Shown here: positions 55,311-64,000 of the stretch, piece after piece
Layout of the letters: each line of letters opens with the position of its first letter
How positions within the stretch are numbered: position 1 is the first letter of the stretch
NCBI GenBank assembly: GCA_006384855.1
Contig: VCJN01001211.1
Coordinates: 62,001 to 126,000, forward strand
Direction: 5' to 3'
DNA: 64,000 bases
Origin: Tetraselmis striata
Lineage: Eukaryota > Chlorophyta > Chlorodendrophyceae > Chlorodendrales > Chlorodendraceae
The notes under the pieces: generated by a model
Databases searched by the model: none
Told to the model about the DNA's origin: nothing
The model's input: the letters and a program-made list of their open reading frames with translations, nothing else
Program-made: the position numbers and the translations under genes

Positions 55311-56360
55311 TATGCGCAAAATAACTCCCCAAAAAAACTATTCGTACAAACTAAAGTACGATGTCAATCAGTACGAGGTATCTCCTTAAAGAGATAATCC
55401 TTACAAGTATACCCGAATACCCGCATACACGATGATATGAAGCACGCACGTGCATTGTAACACTTGCCAAAATAAGAAAAAGTGGCGTAACAACCACCAC
55501 TGATCATCATGGCGTGACACCGCGCGTACACGCCGTGGGAGGTTTGATGTCGCCGGGGCAAATATATTCATGTATTTCAAAGCGACTTGCGACGGGAGCT
55601 GTCGGGAACAATGCTCGGAGCGTTGCGCACGAGCATGCATGGGGATAAGAGAAGCATGCAATGGGTCGAGGGGCTATGCATAGCAGCTCAAAGCTACACA
55701 TGTAGCGGAGCGCAAGGCATGCCAAACATAAGTGCGACTTCACACTAGGCTACGGGTCCACCCCGCTACCACGGCACGCTAGCCCCCCCCCCCCCCCCCC
55801 CCCCCCCCCCGCCCCTCCCCCTTTTACGTTTTTTTCTCCCACCCACCCTACATGATCGTCGTACAAGCCCGCATCTCACCCGAGACAACATCTCCTCTCG
55901 AGGACGTCCGCCACCGCCGACCGCAGCCAAACCATACGGAGGCGCAGCATTTGTTGCTGACCAAAAAGACAGGGAAGATCAACATATATTTCAGCAAAGT
56001 CATCAGCAGCAATAAACAGGCCATAAAACTGCGCCATGCCCCAAGGGTTGTAGCAGTTGTTTAGGCGGGCGAGAGGCAGAAGTTGAGGGCATGGTATGAT
56101 GAACCTAGGAAGGGTATCCACACCACGCCAACATTATATACTACTGTCGATGTAGTTGGCGGTCCAGCAGCAGCGCGCTGTTCCGGCGCCGGCGCGCCAC
56201 CGCGAAGCACAGACGGCGGACGCCCGCCAGGCGACACACCAACTAAGTTGGGAGACAAAAACAGATCAAGCTCGGCATTTAAAGGTAAATGCAGACCCCC
56301 CCCCCCCCCCCCCCCGGACAAAGACGAGAACCTTCGTGGGCGAACACTAATAACACCGGA
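55311..56360. other. No gene recognised, two C homopolymers
   Basis: C runs at about 55783-55810 and 56299-56315. ORFs on either strand are short and featureless. Confidence 0.4.
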
Positions 56361-56365
56361 TACAA

Positions 56366-56668
56366 ATGGGAATAAATCCAGAACTCATCAGACTGCGCAG
56401 GGGCGCCGGCGGGAAGAAAACATCTAAGATCAGGTCACGGGGATTCGGATCATTTAAACGGGGACAAATCACGGCAGCTAATAAGGCATCTATCCAGCGC
56501 TGTCGGAAGCTAATTGTATTTATTTCGGAATTACGGAAATCTCCGGTTTTGGCAAAAAGGGATTACACGGAGTTATTCATACATTGGCTCCATCAAAAGA
56601 AAATTGTCCGGAGAAATATCTCCACATACCTTGTCACCGGACTGCGGAGGGCGCCGAACCCGAATTAA
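56366..56668 (+). CDS. 100-codon basic ORF, unknown
   Basis: Lys/Arg-rich with RGFGSFKRGQITAANKAS and LFIHWLHQKKIVRRNIS. Composition differs from the GC-rich neighbours. No family recognised. It may be fortuitous or part of an unidentified repeat that continues to about 56830. Confidence 0.2.
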   Translation: MGINPELIRLRRGAGGKKTSKIRSRGFGSFKRGQITAANKASIQRCRKLIVFISELRKSPVLAKRDYTELFIHWLHQKKIVRRNISTYLVTGLRRAPNPN

Positions 56669-57049
56669 TACAATTAGCCGTGAGCTGCGGAGGTTGCAGG
56701 ATTTTAGTGCAAAGTGTTCGGGCATGATACGGACCGGAAAATAATGGTCAGAGGGCATGCCGAAAGGGGGAAGCCCGGATTACAAAAGGGACCGTCGCAT
56801 GGCGGGAACAAGGATCGCAAAGTACAATGACCACGACATCCTATGGGACTTCATATAATCCTTTATGTTTTTTTTTATATAATCCTTTTATATCGCATAT
56901 GAAAGAAAGCATGCTGCTGCTGATGACGAATAAGGGTGATATATCGCCAGATGATGGTCGCGCTCATCTGGCTTAGGGTGTCAGGTTGTGTGGCTTGCTC
57001 TATTGGGTGCTGTTCGAAGTTGCCCGACGATGCGACGATGCCGTTCTGC

Positions 57050-57225
57050 TTTTTCTTTCCCCAGCAGTACTTTCCGTGCATTCTCTTGACGCTCTCCCTG
57101 GAACCAACAGGTAGCGACTAACAACGATGTTCTGCTTAAATGTAGGCTTTTTCCTCCCCCAGTACTTTGCGTGCATTCTCCGGACGCTCTCCCTGTAACC
57201 AAAAAGTTCACTAACAACGATGCCG
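57050..57225 (+). repeat. Imperfect tandem duplication upstream of the aminotransferase-like gene
   Basis: AGTACTTTCCGTGCATTCTC, GACGCTCTCCCTGGAACCAA (57067 onward) is repeated as AGTACTTTGCGTGCATTCTC, GACGCTCTCCCTGTAACCAA (57161 onward). Each is followed by CTAACAACGATG. The unit is about 95 bases. Confidence 0.75.
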
Positions 57226-57478
57226 TCGGCAACAGCGCACAATAAACTCGGAATACCGCGCTCAACTGCCTGCAGCGCCGCCACAGACAGCCTCGCCGAA
57301 GCAACCCCAACCGGCGAAACAGCGGTGCTGATCTGACGACTACGTTCGGGTAGACGGATAGCGCCAAGCGCCACGGTGCATCGCCGCAGGACTTGCGCGC
57401 GGCTCGCTTGCGCGGGAGGGGAGGTCGGCGTATTATCGGCGGCGGCGGCGGCTCGGCCAGCTGCACGGCGCGAGTGAT

Positions 57479-60400
57479 ATGGCGGCGGACGGCGAGCGCG
57501 TCTTCCTCTCCGACTGCTTCGTGGACCAGCCGTCCGCGAATGGCGCTGTCGGAAACGGCGCCCTCTCGCATGACGACGCGAGGGGGGTGCTGTTGATGGA
57601 CGCCAAGCTGCGGGAGCTGGACGGGGCAGTGCTGGGGCGCGACGCGATGTTCCAGGTGCTCCGCGTTGGCTAGTAGTGCCAACGGCCTGATAAAGTTTAT
57701 CTAGCTACCTTGCGGTGCCCCCCTCCTGACTCCCTGTCCTTAAGCCGTTGCTGGCGGCTGCTGTCGGTACCTGCATCTACAAAGCTGCTGTACCAGGAGG
57801 AATTTCAGTGCTAATGAGCCAATACTTATCCGTGTCTTCTACTTGTTGCTCCGCTGGTCCTTTCAAATTTCTGGTAGAGCCCCTGTCGCGTGCGGGCCTG
57901 CCAAGAGCCTGGGCTGGCGCTGCTACCACAGGCCGCTCTCCCCCCGGCGGGGCCGGGGCCTTGCTTGCTGATGGGAGTGGGAGGGCGGCGGGGTTGCGCC
58001 GCCTGCTGAGGCGCGCAGGCCCTGGGGCATGGCATGGCAGGGGCCGTACGGCGAGCGGAAGCTGGTGTATGCGGACTGGGCGGCGTCCGGGCGCTGCCTG
58101 AAGCCTGTGGAGGTGCGCGGGTGCATATCTGCCTGCACACCCTGCTGCATGCCAGTTGGATCCGCCTTGGCTTCGCTGGAAGTTGTCACCCTCTCGCCGT
58201 CTCCCGACACCCGCCTGCATCTGTCTCCGCCCCACCGCACCCCGCGCAGGACTACATCTACCACAACGTGCTGCCGTACTACGCCAACACGCACACCACC
58301 ACCTGCGAGGCGGGCATGCAGTCCACCTGCTTCCGGCAAGAGGCGCGCCAATTGATTGCGCAGGTGCGTGCGAGGGCGAAGGCCGCCGACACCCCCCCCC
58401 CCTTCCCCCTCACTGCTCCCTGCGCGCCTCTGCACCAGTGAGGTGCAGATCCAGACGGCATGCTGTCCTGAGAGAGACGCCTTGCTGACCCCCCCCCCCC
58501 CCCCCTCCTGGGGCGGGCTCTCTGCCAGGCCTGCAACGCACGCATTGGCTACAGCGACCAGCATGCCGACGTCGTGGTCTTCGCAGGCTCTGGCTCGACA
58601 GGTGCGGCTGGCAGGCCGCCGAGAACCGATACCCTCCACGGGGCTACCCCCCCCCCCCCCCCCTGCCCCCCCATGTGGACCCTCCTGGCTCACCTGAGGA
58701 CCGCTGACATCCCGCATCTCCCCCCGTTGGCCCACCTGCAGGCGCGGTGAATCGCTTGCAGATGATCCTTGGGTTGCACCTCTCGCTGCCGCCCGGCGCA
58801 CAGGAGGAGGACCGTCCCGTGGTATTTGTCGGGGTGCGTGGCGCTGCCTGGCAGCGGCGAAAAGGGTGGATATATGTGTTGCTGGGGGGGCAAAGAGGGG
58901 GGAGGGAGTAATGAGGGATTCGGGGGGCAAGCGGATGAGGAGGGTGGCCGTGTGGAGGCTGACGTGGCGCCTGGCACGCTGGCTGCGCAGCCTTACGAGC
59001 ACCACAGCAACATTCTGCCGTGGCGGGAGAGCACGGCGCTGGTGGTGGAGGTGCGGGAGGACGCGGGCGGCGGCATTGACCAGGAGCACCTCGCAGAGCT
59101 GCTGCGTGTGAGCCCCCCCCCCTTTCCCTTTCCCATTCCCATCCCGTCTACGCCATCATTCCGCATGTGACAGTCGCGGATGAGCGCTCCATCGCCTGCG
59201 CCGCGCAGTCCCACAGCCACCGCAAGCTGCGCATCGGCTCCTTCAGCGCCGCCAGCAACGTGACGGGCGTCTGCTCCGCCGTAGACGCCATCACAGAGCA
59301 GCTGCACGCGGCCGGCGCGCTGGCGTTCTGGGACTACGCGGCCGCGGGGCCGTACTGCGCCATCGACATGAACCCCGTGGTGGTCGGGCCGGACGGGCAG
59401 CACAACACGCGCGTGTACAAGGTGATTGCTCCCCCCCTTCTCCCCCTAGGCCCTCCTGCGGCAGCCATACACGCATCACCACGCGCATCCTGCACGCACT
59501 ATCTGGGTCTACGAAGGAAATTGTCCTGTATGATGGGTAATCTCATGCGTCAGATCACAGGGACTTGGTGCCCCCCTTGTCCATCAGCCTCCCCATCTTG
59601 ACTCCATTCCACTGGTGCTGTGATGATGATGCTGTCAAGTCCGAGTAGTCCATGCAGTTTACCGGAGAAAGTTGGCTTTAAAGGACATGCATTGCGCGTA
59701 AAGCAATGCCGGCCGCTAAGGAGCCATGCGGACCGCAGCTTTGGTGCGGCGGCCGGTGGGCTTTCCCGATGGGCAGTTTGGGTTGCTGGGTTGCTGGCCA
59801 AGAAACTGGCGATGACGCAGCTTAATCCCCCTCCCCTTCCCGCCCCTCTCCCCCTCGTCAATGAAAGCCACTCTGCCCAGCCCCGATCTCTCTCTAGCTG
59901 TGGTTCGAGGCATCATCTGCGTGCTGGGATGTGACGCGCATCACTTGAGAGACACGCGGAGGAAGAAGGGGGAGGGAGAGAGGCGAGAGGCGTCTTGTGC
60001 GCACCGCTGCAGGCCGATGCCAGCAGCCCCGCTGAGCCCATAGCACTGCCATGTGCTCATGATACCCGGAGCATTATTACTTGTCCGAGTTGTAGCACCG
60101 TTGAAGTGTCATCGTGCGCCATACCGGTTGACGCGGGACGAGGGCTTTGTATGTCGGCCTCTCCGGAAGCCCTCATGGCCGGAGAGTCTACCGTATCCCC
60201 ACGCAGGAAGGGCACGCACGCTGCGCCAGCTCACTCCGACATACTCCATGTCGCATGGCCTGACGAGCTCACCCACCGCTGATGGTTGATACTCCCACGC
60301 CCGCTGCGCCCGCGCCCCACCCTCTCTGCTGCCCAGGACGCGGTGTTCCTGTCGCCGCACAAGTTCCCGGGCGGCGTGGGCGCGCCAGGCATCCTGGTCG

Positions 60401-60812
60401 CCAAGCGGAGCCTCTTCCGCAACGCGGTTCCCAGCGTCACCGGCGGCGGCACCGTCTTCTTTGTCACGTCCAACGACCACCGGTACCTCAGCGCCCGGGA
60501 GGAGCGAGAGGAGGGCGGCACGCAGGTGACCCCCCTCCCGGGGTCCTCACGGCCTCCGCCCCTGCAGCGCCCTATACCGTTGGCTACACCTCACCTTCCT
60601 GCAATAGGCGTTGCCCTGTGGCCTTCCATCGATGTCTGGTTGGCGTAATATCACACCGCACCAGCCTACCTGACATGGTATGGTGTGATGTCCTGTGACA
60701 TGACTTGAGATGGAATGTGATGCGATGTCATTTCAACGTCCTGCAGCGTGCCATCTCGATATGACGGAGGACTACGCTCAACCGTAGCCTGGGCGCCTCG
60801 CTGTTTCACCCA

Positions 60813-60848
<36 letters not shown>

Positions 60849-62632
60849 TGAGCAGGACATCGTGGGCTCCATCCGCGCGGCGCTGGCCTTTGAAGTAAAG
60901 CAGAGCGTGGGCGTGGACGTCATTGTGGCCGCGGAGGCACGCGTGGTGGCCCAGCTGGCGCCCGCGCTGGCAGCGCACCCGCGCATCCGCGTCATGGGGC
61001 CGCCCCACCAAGGTCCGCCGACCGTATCATCAATCCCACCGGATGCGCGCTGCTCTGCGGTGCCAATCGCCCCCGTAGAAGGCACTGCCAGCCGCTGGCA
61101 TGGCGAGGCCGGCGCGGCGCTTGTCTCACGCCCGGCCCGCTTTACCTGTTGCGCCTCTGGCAGCCACGCGCGGAGGCGCTGCCGCCCGGCTGCCCATCTT
61201 CTCCTTCCTCATCCTGGCGCCCGCGCTGGAGGGCGGCGGCGGCTCCATGTTTCTGCACTTCAACTTTGTGTGCGCGCTGCTCAACGACCTCTTCGGCGTG
61301 CAGAGCCGCGGCGGCTGCGTGTGCGCGGGCCCCTACAGCATCTCGCTGCTCGGCATCAGCGCGTCCAATGCCGCACGCATCGAGGCGTGCCTACTGGACA
61401 AGACCGAGGTCCCCCTCCCCCCCCCCCCCCCCCCCCACGTTGGCGCAGTTTTGGCCTCCAACCGCGCCGTTCCTAGCTTCCCACGACCCTGTATTAAACC
61501 TTCCAGTCCCCAATCATAGTTCCTGAAGTCATTCGTTGGCCACGCCCTGCAAATGCCAGCGCCCCTTGGGCCCTTGTTTACGTTTAATGAAGTGCCTTTT
61601 CAAGTGCGATTGCCCCCACACGCTGCCGACGCGCTGCTCACACGCGATGTGTTGTGCGCTCGCGTCGGGCAGGTGCTGCGCCCCGGCTACACGCGCGTCA
61701 GCCTGCCCTACTTCGCCGCCCGCGAGGAGGTGGAGTACATCGCGGCGGCCATCGCGGCGGTGGCGGACCACGGCTGGCGGCTGCTGCCGGCGTACCGCCT
61801 CGACCCCAAGACGGGCGAGTGGCGCCACAAGTCACGCATCCGCAGGTGTGGCGGTGCCCCCCCCCCCCCCCCCCCCTTTTCTGCCTAAAGGTGTGAGTCA
61901 TCCTACCAATTGCGGCAGAAAGTGTATTTTTATTATTTCAATTTCTGGTGGTAAAACACACGCACACACAAAAAACCTTTACGTTTATCGGTAGCGACTA
62001 ATTTCTGCCTTGTTATTTTGGCAGCTCTTACGTTTTGCGGTGCTGTGCCGGCCATCCCCAACCTGCGCCACTGACTACTTGACGCCATGGGGCCCGCCGC
62101 TGCTGTGAGCCAGTTTCCCGGGGCGGCAGTGGCTGTCGCACTCCCCCTGGCTCAAGAAGCTGGCGGGCGGCTCTGCCGAGGGCTCCGAGCCGCCGGGCAC
62201 GGCGACATTACCGGGCGACGTGCTGGCGTGCCAGATGGCGGACGGGCTGCGCCTGCTGGAGCATTGCTTTGACGGGCCGCTGGAGAGCGGCGCGGCTATA
62301 TTTGAGGGCGGGAACGATGTGCGATGCCCCACACCTTGAACCCCCCCCCCCCCCCCCCCCCCCCGGGGGGCCTGTATGCATTATCAGTCACGGGTGCCCA
62401 GGAGAGCCCTTATTATTATGAGCCTCAACTTGGGCTTGTACGCAACCTATAATAGATTCCGCTACAGTTCCGTCATAGTTTCGTCCACATTTGAACTCTT
62501 GCAGGCAGGGCAGGTTCTGACTTGCAGTGTTCTTGTGTGTCGTCAAGACCGTACACATATATACATATACATACATTTATGTGTGGATATAGATGCATAT
62601 ATATATATAAATATAAATAAATAAATAAATAA

Positions 62633-62680
<48 letters not shown>

Positions 62681-64000
62681 ATCTATATAGTCGCCAGGTA
62701 GTCATTCAATGTTTGGTTTGATAAAATTGAGAGGTATCCCGTGCCTATGGCAGCAGCTTGTCACCGCACCGCTCCCCTTGCATGTGTGTGAGAAGCGCCG
62801 ATGTCTTTTCGCGGCATTGCGAGCGGCGCCATGCTTACGTGACATTATTTCCTGGTCGTGGACATGGACGATTGTTTACGAGGACACGATGCCGCCTGTA
62901 AGAGTCCGTCATCCTCGTGGGCGCGTGGTCCAGCACCGCGCCGCCCTGTCATCCTCACGGCCCCGATGCTGCCCTGCGTGCTGACCTGCCACTGTGTTTC
63001 CTTGGTGCCCTTGCCTCTCCCCCCCCCTCCCCCCCGCGGCAGGCGGAGGCGCTGCGGTGGTTTATGCTGCCGTCGGACGCCGCTGCGCTGCTGGCTGCGG
63101 AGAGGACGCGCCACGGGCGCGGCTGCGACTCCCTGCCCCTTTCCTGGACGCCGCCCGCCAGTGCCTCCATCGCGGCGCAGTCACCCATCCAGCCCAAGCT
63201 GTACCATGCCGCCACCGCCGCCACTGCGGCTGCGAGTGGCGGTAAGGAGGCCGCTTCTCATGAAGGCTTGCAGGTCGGGGAGATACAACAGGGGACAGCC
63301 AGGTGACCCCCCCCCCCCCCCCCCCCCGGTTCTAGCAGACTTGCCTGCTAAAGGGCATACATATACATACATGACATACAAATCAAATATTTTATATGGT
63401 AATTATGATAGAGAATATATCTACCTTTCTATCTATATTTTTTCGTATATATGTATTTATGTTAACAATAACATCTACCTATATATTTCTTAAACATATG
63501 TACAACTTTAATTAGCGAGTATAAGAGACCATATTAAACCTCTCAATTTGTTGCTTCTCTAAACTGTACCACACCGCAGTTGTGCCGTCACCTAATGGCC
63601 TGGCAATGCTATCATGCGCGCAGCAACGGAGCCGCCAATGGCAACGGCGTGCCTCCGGTCACCGCCAACAATGCGGCGGCGGAGGGCGCAGCGGAGCCGT
63701 GGGATGAGGTGGCGGCGGAGGAGGATGAGGTGCAGGAGACAGCAGAGGCTCGGATGGAGGAGGCAGCGCCGGCCCAGGAGGCGGCGCCGCGGGCAGAGAG
63801 CCGGAAGCACCCGCTGCGAAGTGCTGCAGCGTGCGCCCCCCCCTTCTGAGCTACCAACACAGTGTTAGCTTTGCGGTTAAGCCTGAGACCGGGCCATGTG
63901 CGCTGCCATGTCTGGGGCTTGCAGGCCAGAGGGCGCGGCGTACTGCCAGCCCGCCGCCCTCGCGTGCCCCCTCAAGCCGCCCTCGCCCTCACCGCATGCT
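57479..64000 (+). CDS. Class-V aminotransferase / cysteine-desulfurase-like PLP enzyme, at least 15 exons, 3' end beyond window
   Basis: Exons: 57479-57655, 58041-58112, 58250-58363, 58529-58601, 58742-58833, 58991-59107, 59209-59421, 60337-60525, 60856-61012, 61164-61408, 61673-61845, 62114-62318, 63043 to about 63291, about 63580-63830, 63925 onward. Phases agree through exon 12 (609 codons). Motifs: YADWAASGR, LPYYANTHTTT, FAGSGSTGAVNRL, YEHHSNILPWRE, Asp257 in WDYAAAGPY (PLP ring nitrogen), and Lys295 in SPHKFPGGVGAPGIL (Schiff-base Lys). This is a fold-type I, class V PLP enzyme of the large, poorly characterised aminotransferase-V group of plants, algae and protists. The substrate is unknown. 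The C-terminal exons add a helical region (AEALRWFMLPSD) and an acidic Ala/Glu-rich tail. The exon 13-14 junction is the least certain. Most introns contain C homopolymers. Confidence 0.88.
59422..60336 (+). other. Long intron 7 of the PLP enzyme gene
   Basis: 915 bases from GTGATT to TGCCCAG. Contains short C runs and CCCCTCCCC-type tracts but no recognised repeat family or nested gene. Confidence 0.6.
62319..63042 (+). other. Long intron 12 with C run and AT microsatellite
   Basis: Begins GTGCGA. A run of about 24 C residues lies at 62340-62363, then an AAAT/TA microsatellite at about 62597-62670 followed by a short GT run. Ends CCGCGGCAG. Confidence 0.65.

Noticed and set aside
57923-59089. 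388-codon minus-strand ORF
   Set aside because: Antisense to PLP-enzyme exons 2-6 and their C-rich introns; no recognisable domain.
60748-61476. 242-codon plus-strand ORF
   Set aside because: Reads across the exon 9/10 region of the PLP enzyme through an intron and in the wrong frame for exon 10.

Overview
The window reads as nuclear DNA from a eukaryote, most likely a chlorophyte (green) alga. The evidence is GC-rich coding exons, many short GT-AG introns, a TGTAA polyadenylation-type signal behind at least one gene, an organelle-type RAP-domain RNA-binding protein, and DIRS-like retroelements of the kind known from volvocalean algae. No bacterial signatures (operons, Shine-Dalgarno sites) are seen. 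The species cannot be fixed from the sequence alone.

Layout. 1-455: edge of a tyrosine-recombinase-like gene (minus). 524-1206: small two-exon gene (minus). 2571-8969: 14-exon gene for a 588-residue membrane protein of unknown function (plus). 9205-10501: four-exon NAT9-type acetyltransferase (minus), convergent with it. 10.7-23.5 kb: repeat territory, with a tRNA-derived SINE with clean target-site duplications, an inverted-repeat element, a direct-repeat pair, a decayed DIRS-like retroelement, and a MITE nested inside a second SINE copy. 24414-25379: intronless CAMK-like kinase with NFG instead of DFG. 26.9-29.1 kb: degenerate transposase-like gene (minus). 29.6-31.7 kb: HxxxDG acyltransferase (minus). 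34.1-37.3 kb: RAP-domain protein (minus). 38.2-42.3 kb: decayed APE-type LINE plus a nuclease-like ORF. 43-44.4 kb and 53.9-55.3 kb: two copies of one composite unit. 45823-47828: six-exon secreted subtilase (plus). 50.2-50.9 kb: beta-trefoil-like secreted protein (minus). 52.7-53.9 kb: second DIRS-like fragment. 57479 to beyond 64000: class-V aminotransferase-like PLP enzyme with at least 15 exons (plus).

The host genes look like unrelated housekeeping or secreted functions separated by transposon debris. Nothing suggests a gene cluster with a common pathway.

Two window-wide features stand out. First, long C homopolymers sit in most introns of the two large plus-strand genes, and several lie directly behind the 5' splice site. 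Second, several otherwise coherent genes carry a single +1 frame slip at or near a short homopolymer, which suggests either base-calling errors or recent decay. Exon boundaries were assigned by eye from GT/AG sites, reading phase and protein continuity.
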